The notes below the pieces were generated by a model, which saw only the letters and a list, made by a program, of their open reading frames with translations, was not told the origin of the DNA and did not search any database. Both the position numbers and the translations under genes were made by a program. Shown piece after piece: positions 1 through 8,703 of a DNA stretch of 64,000 nt; position 1 is the first letter of the stretch; each line of letters begins with the position of its first letter. Origin of the DNA: SZUA-36 sp963727635 (GTDB lineage Bacteria > Pseudomonadota > Gammaproteobacteria > Xanthomonadales > SZUA-36); contig CAVSHP010000002.1 in the NCBI GenBank assembly GCA_963727635.1, positions 92,165-156,164 of the forward strand. The letters run 5' to 3'.

Positions 1-195
1 ATGATTCAAAGCGCTGGCAACTTCGACGGAACACTCTGAAGGCACGTCGTCACCCAGCCAGAATTCAAAAAGATCCCCGAGGATGTAAAGGGCGTCCGCA
101 TGGACGGCTTCATCCTGCAAAAACTTCAGCAACAGGGTGGTGGTTTCCGGTCTCCGGTCATCCAGATGTAAGTCTGAAATGAATAAGGTAGGCAT
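1..195 (-). CDS. lpxH: UDP-2,3-diacylglucosamine diphosphatase LpxH, N-terminal part
   Basis: This is the first 65 codons of LpxH, cut by the window edge. LpxH removes UMP from UDP-2,3-diacylglucosamine to give lipid X in lipid A synthesis at the inner membrane face. The N-terminus shows the calcineurin-like metal motif ISDLHLDD (residues 6-13) and the second motif YILGDLFEFW (37-46), in the family spacing. The ATG lies 2 bp after the stop of the upstream cyclophilin gene, so the two are probably co-transcribed, as ppiB-lpxH is in many gammaproteobacteria. The frame is open to the window edge. Confidence 0.93.
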   Translation of the reverse strand, partial: MPTLFISDLHLDDRRPETTTLLLKFLQDEAVHADALYILGDLFEFWLGDDVPSECSVEVASALNH

Positions 196-197
196 CT

Positions 198-797
198 TCA
201 GCCTGGCGGCGCGGAGTTGATTTCAACTGATTCGATGATGACGGGTTCAAGCGGTGCATCCTGTGGGCCGGTTTTGACAAAACGGATATCATCAACCACG
301 TCCATACCCTCGATAACACGACCGAATACGGCATAACCCCACGTGCGTGAGTTTTCCTTGCTGACGTGATCTAGCGAGCCATTCATTTCCACATTGATGA
401 AGAACTGGGACGTTGCGGAATCCACATCGTTAGTGCGTGCCATGGCAACCGTGCCGCGAACGTTTTTCAGTCCGTTGTCGGCCTCATTGACAATGGGGTC
501 ACGGGTTGGTTTGGCGACAAGTTCCACCCCGTCTTCGCCTTCCACGGTCTCCAGTCCACCACCCTGGATCATGAAGTAGCTGATGACGCGGTGGAAAACG
601 GTGCCGTTGTAAAAACCGTCCCTGGCGTATTGCAGGAAGTTTGCAACAGTTATCGGAGCCTCTTTGGGAAATAGCTCCAGCCTGATATCGCCGTGGTTGG
701 TGTGCAGGGTGACTTGTGGGTTGTCCGTTTCCTGCTGCGCGTTTGCTGCAGACAGGCTGAGTATCATTACAGCGAAAAAGGAAATCAACTGCTTCAT
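198..797 (-). CDS. ppiA: secreted cyclophilin-type peptidyl-prolyl cis-trans isomerase
   Basis: This is a 199-residue cyclophilin that should speed proline isomerisation during folding of exported proteins. Residues 1-20 form a signal peptide ending ANA, with cleavage predicted before QQETD, so the mature protein is periplasmic. The cyclophilin core carries NFLQYARDGFYNGTVFHRV and the later SQFFINV and FGRVIEGMDVV blocks. It sits directly upstream of lpxH with a 2-bp gap. The neighbourhood is that of cytoplasmic PpiB in other gammaproteobacteria, but the signal peptide makes a PpiA-like location more likely. Substrates are unknown. Confidence 0.88.
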   Translation of the reverse strand: MKQLISFFAVMILSLSAANAQQETDNPQVTLHTNHGDIRLELFPKEAPITVANFLQYARDGFYNGTVFHRVISYFMIQGGGLETVEGEDGVELVAKPTRDPIVNEADNGLKNVRGTVAMARTNDVDSATSQFFINVEMNGSLDHVSKENSRTWGYAVFGRVIEGMDVVDDIRFVKTGPQDAPLEPVIIESVEINSAPPG

Positions 798-998
798 GGT
801 GTGGTACTCCGTATTTTCAATGTCGGTTGAGACAATGATACTGGGCTATCGTTTCGGTATAAAGTTACTTTCGTCATCGCGGTGCTGTGAGCGCAAGAAA
901 CTACTTTGTCCTTTGCTGTTCCCTGGTCCATTTTGCGGTGTTTTTATGGTACTATCTGGCATTGGTATAGCTTAGCAAAACAGCTACATGGCGCCGCC

Positions 999-1026
999 TG
1001 GACTGTGTTAATAAATACACTATAAA
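999..1026 (+). promoter_or_regulatory. candidate sigma-70 promoter of gyrA
   Basis: A TGGACT element (999-1004, 4 of 6 matches to the -35 consensus) is followed after 16 bp by TATAAA (1021-1026, 5 of 6 matches to the -10). It lies about 37 bp upstream of the gyrA ATG, in an otherwise featureless divergent region (798-1062). This is pattern matching only. Confidence 0.4.
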
Positions 1027-1062
1027 TCAATAAGATATCAATTTCCGGAGTAATTACATTTA

Positions 1063-3675
1063 ATGGCTGAACTCGCTAAAGAAGTCCTGCAGGTCAACCT
1101 CGAAGATGAAATGCGCCAGTCCTATATGGACTATGCAATGAGCGTCATTGTTGGCCGTGCATTACCGGATGTCAGGGATGGCCTGAAACCGGTACACCGG
1201 CGTGTGCTTTTTGCCATGAGTGAACTTGGCAATGACTGGAATAAAGCGTACAAAAAATCCGCCCGTGTGGTGGGTGATGTTATCGGTAAATATCACCCGC
1301 ATGGCGACTCCGCAGTTTACGACACCATCGTTCGCATGGCGCAACCGTTCGCGATGCGTTACATGCTGGTGGATGGCCAGGGTAACTTTGGTTCGGTGGA
1401 CGGTGATGCAGCGGCGGCCATGCGTTATACCGAAGTTCGCATGTCAAGGCTGGCCCATGAACTGTTGGCTGATCTCGACAAGGAGACGGTCGATTTCGGT
1501 CCGAATTACGATGAATCTGAATACGAACCGCTGGTGCTTCCAACCCGCGTTCCGGGTCTGCTGATCAATGGATCGGCCGGAATTGCGGTTGGTATGGCCA
1601 CCAATATTCCACCGCATAACCTCAATGAAGTCATCAGTGCCACCATTGCCCTGATTGAAAATCCGGATCTTGATATCGATGGCATCATGCAGCATCTGCC
1701 AGGGCCGGATTTCCCAACCGCCGGTTTGATCAATGGCGCACAGGGTATTTACGACGCATATCACACGGGTCGTGGCCGGATCTACATGCGCGCGGTTACA
1801 CATGTAGAAACCAATGAACACAGCGGCAAGAACGCATTGATCGTCACCGAGTTACCTTACCAGGTCAACAAGGCGCGTCTGCTGGAAAAAATCGCCGAAC
1901 TGGTCAAGGAGAAAAAGCTGGATGGCATCACGGAACTGCGTGATGAGTCCGACAAGGACGGCATGCGTGTCGTCATCGAGTTACGCCGCGGTGAAGTACC
2001 CGAGGTCATTCTGAATAACCTTTATAAGCAGACCATGATGCAAAACGTTTTCGGCATCAACATGGTTGCGCTGGTCGAAGGCCAGCCGCGCCTGCTGAAT
2101 ATCAAGGAGATTTTGCACGCCTTTATCGGTCACCGCCGCGAAGTCGTGACCCGGCGTACCCTTTTCGAGTTGCGCAAGGCACGCAACCGCGCCCATGTAC
2201 TCGAAGGTCTGACTGTTGCCCTGGCCAACCTCGATGAACTGATCGAGATGATCAAGACATCGCCGTCACCGGCGGAGGCCAAGGAGCGCCTGGTTGCCAA
2301 ATTGTGGGACCCCGGCCTGGTACGCGCGATGTTGGGCCAGGGTGGTGCAGAAACTTCGCGGCCTGAAAATCTTGATCCCGAATACGGCTTACAGGATTCC
2401 GGTTACCAATTGTCGCCGGTACAGGCCCAGGAAATTCTCAACATGCGTCTGCACAGGCTGACCGGGCTTGAGCAGGAGAAACTGACCAAGGAATACGAGG
2501 AGATCCTCGCCATGGTGAGATCCCTGCTGGAAATCCTTTCCGACCCGGGTCGCCTGATGTCCGTGATCCGTGAGGAGTTGGTAGAGATCCTGGAAAAATA
2601 CGGGGATGAGCGGCGTACTGTCATTCTTGAGAATAAACTTGATCTCAGCCTGGAAGACCTGATCACCGAGGAAGACGTGGTGGTCACCATATCCCACGAG
2701 GGCTACGCCAAGTCGCAGTCGCTTGACCGTTACCAGGCGCAGCGCAGGGGTGGCAAGGGCAAGTCGGCGACCAAGGTCAAGGAAGAAGACTTTATCGACA
2801 AGATATTTGTTGCCAATACGCACGATACACTTCTGTGTTTTACCTCGCGTGGCAAGATTTACTGGCTCAAGGTATACGAACTGCCCCAGGCGAGCCATGT
2901 CAGTCGCGGCAAGCCCATTGTCAATTTGTTGCCATTGGAGAAAGATGAACGTGTCAATGCCGTGTTGCCGGTGCGTGAATATTCAGAAGACCTGTTTGTT
3001 TTCTTTGCAACCCGCAACGGCATCGTCAAGAAAACCCCGTTGAAGGCTTACAGCAACCAGCGCGCCAACGGAATCTGGGCGATCAACCTCGATGATGACG
3101 ACGAACTGGTCAATGTTGAAATTACACACGGCGACAGCGAGGTCATGCTTTTCTCCAGTTCCGGTAAATGCATTCGCTTCGCGGAGAAGAATGTGAGTTC
3201 GGTTGGTCGAACAGCACGCGGCGTTATCGGTATACGCCTGCAGAAAGACCAGAAAGTCGTGTCAATGCTGGTGATGGGTGAGGGCGATATCCTCAGCGTT
3301 ACCGAACGTGGTTACGGCAAACGTACAAAACCTGAAGAACATTCATGCCAGGGCAGGGGTGGTCAAGGTGTCATCGGTATCCAGACCTCACCGCGGAACG
3401 GAAGGTTGATTTCTGCTTTGCAGGTGACGGACGATGATGACATCATGCTGATCTCTGATGGTGGAACACTGGTCAGGACACACGCCCGTGAAATATCCAC
3501 ACTTGGCCGGAATACCCAGGGCGTAACACTGATCCGTCTCAGCGAGGAGGAAAACCTGGTCGGACTGGCGCGGATTCAGATCGAAGATGAAGCCGAGGAA
3601 TCTGTGGAAGGGTCCGAGGAAGGTTTTGCTGAAGGTTCTGTGGAAGAGGGTGACGCTAACGAAGTTGTGGAATAG
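1063..3675 (+). CDS. gyrA: DNA gyrase subunit A
   Basis: This is an 870-residue GyrA, the breakage-rejoining subunit of the A2B2 gyrase that introduces negative supercoils using ATP. The catalytic tyrosine is Y122 in AAMRYTEV. The quinolone-resistance region reads HPHGDSAVYD with S83 and D87 as in sensitive E. coli gyrase. The GyrA box QRRGGKGK marks the start of the C-terminal beta-pinwheel, so this is gyrase and not topoisomerase IV. The last 30 or so residues are highly acidic and Gly/Ser/Glu rich, the tail that tunes supercoiling in other GyrA proteins. An RBS-like CCGGAG lies about 11 bp before the ATG. Confidence 0.98.
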   Translation: MAELAKEVLQVNLEDEMRQSYMDYAMSVIVGRALPDVRDGLKPVHRRVLFAMSELGNDWNKAYKKSARVVGDVIGKYHPHGDSAVYDTIVRMAQPFAMRYMLVDGQGNFGSVDGDAAAAMRYTEVRMSRLAHELLADLDKETVDFGPNYDESEYEPLVLPTRVPGLLINGSAGIAVGMATNIPPHNLNEVISATIALIENPDLDIDGIMQHLPGPDFPTAGLINGAQGIYDAYHTGRGRIYMRAVTHVETNEHSGKNALIVTELPYQVNKARLLEKIAELVKEKKLDGITELRDESDKDGMRVVIELRRGEVPEVILNNLYKQTMMQNVFGINMVALVEGQPRLLNIKEILHAFIGHRREVVTRRTLFELRKARNRAHVLEGLTVALANLDELIEMIKTSPSPAEAKERLVAKLWDPGLVRAMLGQGGAETSRPENLDPEYGLQDSGYQLSPVQAQEILNMRLHRLTGLEQEKLTKEYEEILAMVRSLLEILSDPGRLMSVIREELVEILEKYGDERRTVILENKLDLSLEDLITEEDVVVTISHEGYAKSQSLDRYQAQRRGGKGKSATKVKEEDFIDKIFVANTHDTLLCFTSRGKIYWLKVYELPQASHVSRGKPIVNLLPLEKDERVNAVLPVREYSEDLFVFFATRNGIVKKTPLKAYSNQRANGIWAINLDDDDELVNVEITHGDSEVMLFSSSGKCIRFAEKNVSSVGRTARGVIGIRLQKDQKVVSMLVMGEGDILSVTERGYGKRTKPEEHSCQGRGGQGVIGIQTSPRNGRLISALQVTDDDDIMLISDGGTLVRTHAREISTLGRNTQGVTLIRLSEEENLVGLARIQIEDEAEESVEGSEEGFAEGSVEEGDANEVVE

Positions 3676-3683
3676 ATCGGGCT

Positions 3684-3712
3684 GGATGTGTCCGCTTCAG
3701 GTGGACACATCC
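3684..3712. terminator. perfect 10-bp hairpin between convergent genes
   Basis: The arms GGATGTGTCC (3684-3693) and GGACACATCC (3703-3712) pair perfectly across a 9-nt loop, just after the gyrA stop and before the convergent DUF2892 gene. No T-run follows on either strand, so termination by this hairpin alone is uncertain. Confidence 0.5.
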
Positions 3713-3733
3713 TGCCGTGAACGGCCGACTGAT

Positions 3734-3916
3734 TTACTTCTTGTTGGTTGAAATTCCCAGCAACTGGTAGGGCGGACACCAACCTGTCGCACCGGTCAGC
3801 AGTGGCACGAGACCAATCGCGCCCCACCAGGATTGATACATAAATCCAACGCCGACGATGGCGATACCGGCGATCACGCGTATCACGCGCTCCGTTTTAC
3901 CTACATTGCATTGCAT
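3734..3916 (-). CDS. small DUF2892 (YgaP-like) inner-membrane protein
   Basis: This is a 60-residue protein with the DUF2892 pattern: a short N-terminus with NVGKTERVIRV, a hydrophobic stretch at about 12-30, a second hydrophobic stretch with GAIGLVPLLTGATGWCPPY, and a short polar tail. The GWCPPYQLLG end is typical of the transmembrane part of YgaP-type proteins, here without a rhodanese domain. Its role is not established, although relatives occur near sulfur and redox genes. A good RBS (AGGAGG, about 6 bp before the ATG) supports the start. The peroxiredoxin gene lies just upstream on the same strand, 12 bp away, so they probably share a transcript. Confidence 0.8.
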   Translation of the reverse strand: MQCNVGKTERVIRVIAGIAIVGVGFMYQSWWGAIGLVPLLTGATGWCPPYQLLGISTNKK

Positions 3917-3928
3917 ATCATCCTCCTG

Positions 3929-4408
3929 TCAAAGTACCGCTAAAACCGATTCGGCAGAACTCACACGGAATTCTCCGGGCGCTTCAATCATTAGCTGCGT
4001 GACGACACCGTCCTCGGCCACCAGCGCAAATCTCTGTGACCGCCGGCCCATTCCAAAAGAAGTTCCGTCCAACTCCAGACCGAGCGCCCTGGTAAATTCA
4101 CCATTCCCGTCGGCAAGCATGTCGATACCCTTTACGTTGGCACTCTTGCCCCATGCGTGCATAACGAACACGTCATTGACCGCCATACATGCTATGGCGT
4201 CCACGCCCCGGGATCTAATTTCATTCGTGAGTTCTACGAATCCGGGCAAATGGTAAGCCGAGCAGGTGGGTGTAAATGCCCCGGGCACCGAGAACAGAAC
4301 CACCTTGCGTCCGGCAAAATAATCCTTTGTCATAAGTGGTTGCGGACCATTTTCCGTCATGTGGCTGAGTGCTGCCGATGGAATACGGTCACCAATCCGG
4401 ATGGTCAT
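3929..4408 (-). CDS. Prx5-type peroxiredoxin
   Basis: This is a 159-residue thioredoxin-fold peroxidase that reduces hydrogen peroxide and organic hydroperoxides. The peroxidatic cysteine is C49 in PGAFTPTCS, and the GRRSQRFALVAEDGVV block near residue 120 is characteristic of the Prx5 (AhpE/PMP20-like) branch. It has no fused glutaredoxin domain, so the reductant must be supplied in trans (glutaredoxin or thioredoxin, by family knowledge). Length matches the family. It lies 12 bp upstream of the DUF2892 gene on the same strand. Confidence 0.92.
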   Translation of the reverse strand: MTIRIGDRIPSAALSHMTENGPQPLMTKDYFAGRKVVLFSVPGAFTPTCSAYHLPGFVELTNEIRSRGVDAIACMAVNDVFVMHAWGKSANVKGIDMLADGNGEFTRALGLELDGTSFGMGRRSQRFALVAEDGVVTQLMIEAPGEFRVSSAESVLAVL

Positions 4409-4432
4409 GATCTGCTTCCTTGAATGATTGTC

Positions 4433-4798
4433 TCAGGCCGCGATGGCTGCTGAAATGGCAGTAAACAATGAATCGGGGTTGACCGGTTTGGTCAGGTAAG
4501 CCGCTGCGCCCTGGCGCATGCCCCAGATACGGTCAGCCTCGCCGTCCTTGGTACTGACAAATATAACGGGAATATTGCATGTGGCCAGATCCTTGGACAA
4601 TTTGCGCGTTGTCTGGAAGCCGCTCATACCCGGCATGACAACATCCATCAGGATAACGTCAGGTGCCTCCTGGCGTGCAATTTCAAGCGCCTGATCACCA
4701 TTTTCGGCACTAATAGCTTCATAACCCCAGTTTTCGATCAGGCTTTTCAGGGAGAAGATCTGGGCCGGGGAGTCATCTACTATTAAAATTTTTGCCAT
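4433..4798 (-). CDS. single-domain response regulator, PilH/CheY-like
   Basis: This is a 121-residue receiver domain and nothing else. The acidic pocket is D8-D9 in ILIVDDS, the phospho-acceptor is D52 in LMDVVMPGMSG, the switch threonine is T83 and the conserved lysine is K104 in LTKPV. The sequence most resembles PilH of type IV pilus twitching systems, but no pil or che gene is adjacent, so the partner kinase is unknown. An open frame extends 17 codons upstream to 4849. I prefer the internal ATG at 4798 because it starts the typical MAKILIVDD and has GAGAG just before it. Confidence 0.88.
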   Translation of the reverse strand: MAKILIVDDSPAQIFSLKSLIENWGYEAISAENGDQALEIARQEAPDVILMDVVMPGMSGFQTTRKLSKDLATCNIPVIFVSTKDGEADRIWGMRQGAAAYLTKPVNPDSLFTAISAAIAA

Positions 4799-4892
4799 TG
4801 CTCTCAATCCATGTTGAACGTTTGGACTATGTACAGAATTATGCACCAATTACAGACAAAAAAGCAGCAATCTTCGTCCGCGCGCAAACGGT

Positions 4893-5894
4893 CTATGCAA
4901 GATTGACCACCGAACGTCCGAGTGCATTGCCCTTCATCAGTACATTAAAGGCCTCACCGAGGTCGTCCAGCTTGACCTCGTTATTGACGATCTTGTCGAA
5001 GTGCCGGGGCCGCCACTCGTTGGCAAGACGGTCCCAGAGAATTTTTCTCAGGTCATAGGGTGCGTTGTTGGAGCTGATCCCAATCAGGCTGACGCCACGC
5101 AGAATCATCGGCAGGTTGGTGGCATTCAGGCCAATTCCGCCAGCCATCCCGCAAACCGCAATATTGCCCCACAGGTCGATGACCCGGCTGATACCTGCAA
5201 GCATGTCACCGCCGACACTGTCGATGCATCCCGCCCAGCGTACGGATTCAAGCGGTTGCTGGCCCCAGTGCAGATCGTGACGGGAAATACATTGGCGGGC
5301 ACCCAATTCCTCAAGATAATCAAACTGTTCGACTTTGCCGGTGATCGCGTGTACCTCGTAGCCGACACGCGTCAGGATATCGATCGCAAAGCTTCCGACC
5401 CCGCCCGATGCCCCGGTTACCACGATTGGCCCTGCTGCGGGAGTCTGGCCCAGCGCTTCCATGCGATACAGTGAAATCGCGGCCGTGAAACCCGCGGTGC
5501 CCAGACCCATGGCTTCGCGCGTGGTCAGGCCGGCAGGCAGTGGAACCACGCTGTTGCTGTCGAGACGCAGGTACTGGCTATAGCCGCCATCGCGTTTTTC
5601 AGACATCGAACAACCGGTGACCAGCACCTTGTCGCCGGGGGAAAACCGTTCACATTCCGAAGAGACCACTTCGCCGGCGACGTCGATACCGCCGACGAGC
5701 GGGAACCGATGCAATATTTTTCCCTTGCCGGTTGCGGCCAGCGCGTCCTTGTAATTGATGCTGGACCATTCACCGCGAATGACGACATCGCCCTTGCTGA
5801 GGTCGTCGATGCCAATGGTTTCAATGCCGGAGCGGTAACCCTCGGCATCATTGTGAATACGAAATGCTTTGAACGAATCCGGTATCTGTGTCAT
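4893..5894 (-). CDS. acuI: acrylyl-CoA reductase (NADPH), YhdH/AcuI family
   Basis: This is a 333-residue MDR-family oxidoreductase. AcuI reduces toxic acryloyl-CoA to propionyl-CoA with NADPH, which matters in DMSP or 3-hydroxypropionate metabolism. Family marks are SSINYKDALAATGKGKI near residue 45, the GGIDVAGEV block and the nucleotide-binding VVTGASGGVGSFAIDIL near 150. It lacks the zinc-ligand pattern of true alcohol dehydrogenases, as expected. The frame is open 53 codons further upstream, but that part overlaps lpd. The ATG at 5894, 23 bp after the lpd stop, begins the family N-terminus. It closes the suc-lpd transcription unit. Confidence 0.9.
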   Translation of the reverse strand: MTQIPDSFKAFRIHNDAEGYRSGIETIGIDDLSKGDVVIRGEWSSINYKDALAATGKGKILHRFPLVGGIDVAGEVVSSECERFSPGDKVLVTGCSMSEKRDGGYSQYLRLDSNSVVPLPAGLTTREAMGLGTAGFTAAISLYRMEALGQTPAAGPIVVTGASGGVGSFAIDILTRVGYEVHAITGKVEQFDYLEELGARQCISRHDLHWGQQPLESVRWAGCIDSVGGDMLAGISRVIDLWGNIAVCGMAGGIGLNATNLPMILRGVSLIGISSNNAPYDLRKILWDRLANEWRPRHFDKIVNNEVKLDDLGEAFNVLMKGNALGRSVVNLA

Positions 5895-5917
5895 TGGTAT
5901 TGCACCTTTTCTGCTAA

Positions 5918-7345
5918 TCAGTTGCCCTTGTGTATTGCCCGCTTGTCGACGCTCAATGCCGCTTCGTGGACGGCTTCTGAAAGGGTCGGGTGGGCGTGGA
6001 CGATACGCGCAAGGTCCTCGCTGGCGCCCTGGAACTCCATGGTCACAACGCATTCAGCAATCAGTTCAGATGCATTCGGGCCAATGATGTGTACGCCGAG
6101 AATTTCGTCGGTGGTCTCATCCGCCAGCATCTTGACCATACCGGCGGCGTCACCCATCGCAAGTCCGCGGCCGGTAGCAGCAAACGGGAACGATCCACTA
6201 CGGAAGGCTACGCCTTTTTCTTTCAGTTGCTGCTCTGTCTTGCCGACCCAGGCGATTTCGGGGTCCGTGTAAATGACCCAGGGAACGGTATCAAAGTGAA
6301 TATGGGCGGCTTTGCCGGCGATCAGTTCGGCCACGGCGATGCCCTCTTCAGAGGCCTTGTGGGCCAGCATCGGTCCGCGGACACAGTCACCCACTGCCCA
6401 GACACCCGTCACGCTGGTCTGAGAGCGTTCATTGACGTCGATCTGGCCGCGTTCGTTGAGCTTGACACCGCAGTCGTCAGACAGCAGACCCTGCGTATAG
6501 GGTTTACGCCCGACCGCAACCAGCAAACGGTCGAAAACAAGTTCGCTTTCACCCTGCTTGTTTTCGAGCTTGACCCTGACTTCGTCATCGACGACGCTGG
6601 CCGATTTGACCAGGGTATCGAGACGGATATCCAGACCCTGTTGCTTGAACAAACGGGCTGCCTGTTTTGCAATATCCACGTCAGCGGCGGGCAGGAAAGC
6701 CGGCAATGCTTCGAGCAGAATGACCTCGGAGCCCAGCCGCTGCCAAACGGAACCGAGTTCGAGACCGATGACACCGGCGCCGATGACGCCAAGACGCGCT
6801 GGCACCTCGGTCAGATCCAGCGCACCCACGTTGTCGATAATGTACTTGTCATCAAAGGTCACGTTGGGTATTGCAATTGGCACGGACCCACTCGCGAGGA
6901 TGACGTTCTGCGCTTCGAGCATGACCTTCTCTTCGGACGCATGGGGTGTGAATTCCACCTGGCGATTGGCTAGCAGCCGACCCTTGCCGTGAAACTGTTT
7001 GATCTTGTTGGCCTTGAAAAGCTGGGCGACACCGCCGGTCAGCTTGCTGACCACGGTATCCTTGCGCTTGATCATGGTATTGATGTCAATGCTGGCATCT
7101 GCAACGCTGATGCCATGGGCGGCGTAATCGTGCTGCAGGTGATGGAAATGCTTGGAACTGTCCAGCAGTGCCTTGGAGGGGATGCAACCGACATTCAGAC
7201 AGGTGCCGCCCAGGGCCGCCTTGCCATCCTTGCCGGTATTCATGTCGATACAGGCGGTGTGCAGGCCCAACTGCGCCGCCCTGATCGCGGCCACATAGCC
7301 GCCGGGGCCGCCGCCGATTACGATTACATCAAATTTTTCAGTCAT
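5918..7345 (-). CDS. lpd: dihydrolipoamide dehydrogenase (E3)
   Basis: This 475-residue FAD disulfide reductase reoxidises the lipoyl groups of SucB with NAD+. The N-terminus carries the FAD-binding GGGPGGYVAAIRAAQLG (from residue 11). The redox cysteines are C49 and C54 in GGTCLNVGCIPSKAL, and the C-terminal His-Glu pair is H452 and E457 in HAHPTLSE. The length is normal and the frame intact. It follows sucA-sucB, so it serves 2-oxoglutarate dehydrogenase first, but may also supply other lipoyl complexes. A long palindrome separates it from sucB and could set its dosage. Confidence 0.97.
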   Translation of the reverse strand: MTEKFDVIVIGGGPGGYVAAIRAAQLGLHTACIDMNTGKDGKAALGGTCLNVGCIPSKALLDSSKHFHHLQHDYAAHGISVADASIDINTMIKRKDTVVSKLTGGVAQLFKANKIKQFHGKGRLLANRQVEFTPHASEEKVMLEAQNVILASGSVPIAIPNVTFDDKYIIDNVGALDLTEVPARLGVIGAGVIGLELGSVWQRLGSEVILLEALPAFLPAADVDIAKQAARLFKQQGLDIRLDTLVKSASVVDDEVRVKLENKQGESELVFDRLLVAVGRKPYTQGLLSDDCGVKLNERGQIDVNERSQTSVTGVWAVGDCVRGPMLAHKASEEGIAVAELIAGKAAHIHFDTVPWVIYTDPEIAWVGKTEQQLKEKGVAFRSGSFPFAATGRGLAMGDAAGMVKMLADETTDEILGVHIIGPNASELIAECVVTMEFQGASEDLARIVHAHPTLSEAVHEAALSVDKRAIHKGN

Positions 7346-7365
7346 TTCATTTCCTTGGATCTTAT

Positions 7366-7401
7366 TTGTCAGCTTGAATTAAATTTAATTCAAGCTGACA
7401 A
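7366..7401. repeat. 36-bp perfect palindrome between sucB and lpd
   Basis: Positions 7366-7401 equal their own reverse complement exactly, with the AT-rich centre AATTAAATTTAATT. Outer arms start TTGTCAGCTTG. In the sucB-to-lpd direction it has no T-run after it. On the plus strand a CTTTTTT follows (7402-7408). It may act as an intercistronic RNA hairpin protecting or attenuating the message, or as a dyad binding site. Confidence 0.75.
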
Positions 7402-7406
7402 CTTTT

Positions 7407-8608
7407 TTATAGGTTTAACAACAGGCGCGCCGGGTCTTCGAGCGCGTCTTTGACTGCAACAAGGAATAACACCGCGTCCTTGCCATCGATGATGCGATGG
7501 TCATAACTCAGGGCGATGTACATCATTGGACGCACCACCACTTGACCCTGGTCAACCACCGCGCGCTCCTTGATTGCATGCATGCCGAGAATCGCGCTTT
7601 GTGGCGGATTTAACAGCGGTGTTGAGAGCAATGAGCCAAAGGTGCCGCCATTGGTGATGGAAAAGGTCCCGCCCTGCAAGTCCTCGAGCGTGATGGAACC
7701 GTCACGCGCCCTGGTGGCGAAGTCCCTGATGCTGACTTCCGCATCGGCCAGGGACATGTGTTCGGCATTTCTGAGTATGGGCACCATCAGTCCGCGTTCG
7801 GTCGATACGGCGATACCGATATCCTGGTAACCGTGATAGACGATTTCATCGCCCTCGAGGGAGGCGTTGACGATCGGATGTTTGCGCAAGGCGGCACACA
7901 CAGCCTTGACAAAAAAGGACATCAGACCCAGCTTGACGCCGTGTTCCTTCTCGAAGGCCTCCTTGTATTTCGCACGCAGATCCATGACCGCCTTCAGATC
8001 CACCTCGTTGAACGAGGTCAGGATGGCCGCGGTGTTTTGCGCCTGTTTCATCCGCTCTGCAATGGTTGCACGCAGGCGTGTCATCTTGACGCGTTCTACG
8101 GGACGTAACGGAGATGAATCCGCATTGCGCACGTAGTTGATCATGTCACCCTTGGTGATACGTCCGCCGCGTCCGGTGCCGGAGACTTTGCTGACATCGG
8201 CCTTTTCTTCTTCCGCGACCCTGCGCGCTGCCGGACTCAATTTTGCCGTATCTCTGACGCGGGCGCTGTTTTGGCTTCTGCAGCAGGTTTGGCCGGTTCG
8301 TCAGCGGATTTTGCCGGTTTTTCGGCCGGCTTCTCCGCTTCTTCGGTCGGCTTTTCCGCGGCTGCTACAGCGCCTTCTTCGATAACGCCGAGCAGTTCAT
8401 CGCTGGTGACGGTTTCACCGCTTTCGCGGAGTATTTTTTTGAGCACACCGTCTACCGGGGAGGGCACTTCCAGCACCACCTTGTCGGTCTCCAGATCGAC
8501 AAGGTTTTCATCCCGGCGGATGCTGTCACCTGGTTTTTTATGCCACGCGGCGACCGTTGCATCTGCGACGGATTCGGGAAAACCGGAACTTTGATTTCTG
8601 TACTCATC
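7407..8608 (-). CDS. sucB: 2-oxoglutarate dehydrogenase E2, dihydrolipoyl succinyltransferase (two apparent frameshifts)
   Basis: This is the E2 core of the 2-oxoglutarate dehydrogenase complex, which transfers succinyl groups from its lipoyl arm to CoA. The domains in order are an N-terminal lipoyl domain with the lipoylation motif DLETDKVVLEVPS, an Ala/Pro/Glu/Lys-rich linker, an E3-binding domain beginning LSPAARRVAEEE, and the catalytic domain ending in SYDHRIIDGKDAV. The ATG at 8608 is preceded by an RBS-like GAGGAAAACG. The frame breaks near 8577 (VPVFPESVADA needs one more base) and near 8255, inside the linker. Both look like sequencing indels, since all domains are intact on either side. 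Confidence 0.92.
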
Positions 8609-8703
8609 GTTTTCCTCGTTCGGGATCAGTGCGACGGCATAAATTGGCTGCCAACCCCGGATAGTAAATTAAAGTGCGCCATGTGTTCTGTTAAACGCCC
8701 GCT

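Noticed and set aside
4799..4849. Upstream start of the response regulator (17 extra residues)
   Set aside because: The extension has no family similarity, and an RBS-like GAGAG lies right before the internal ATG.
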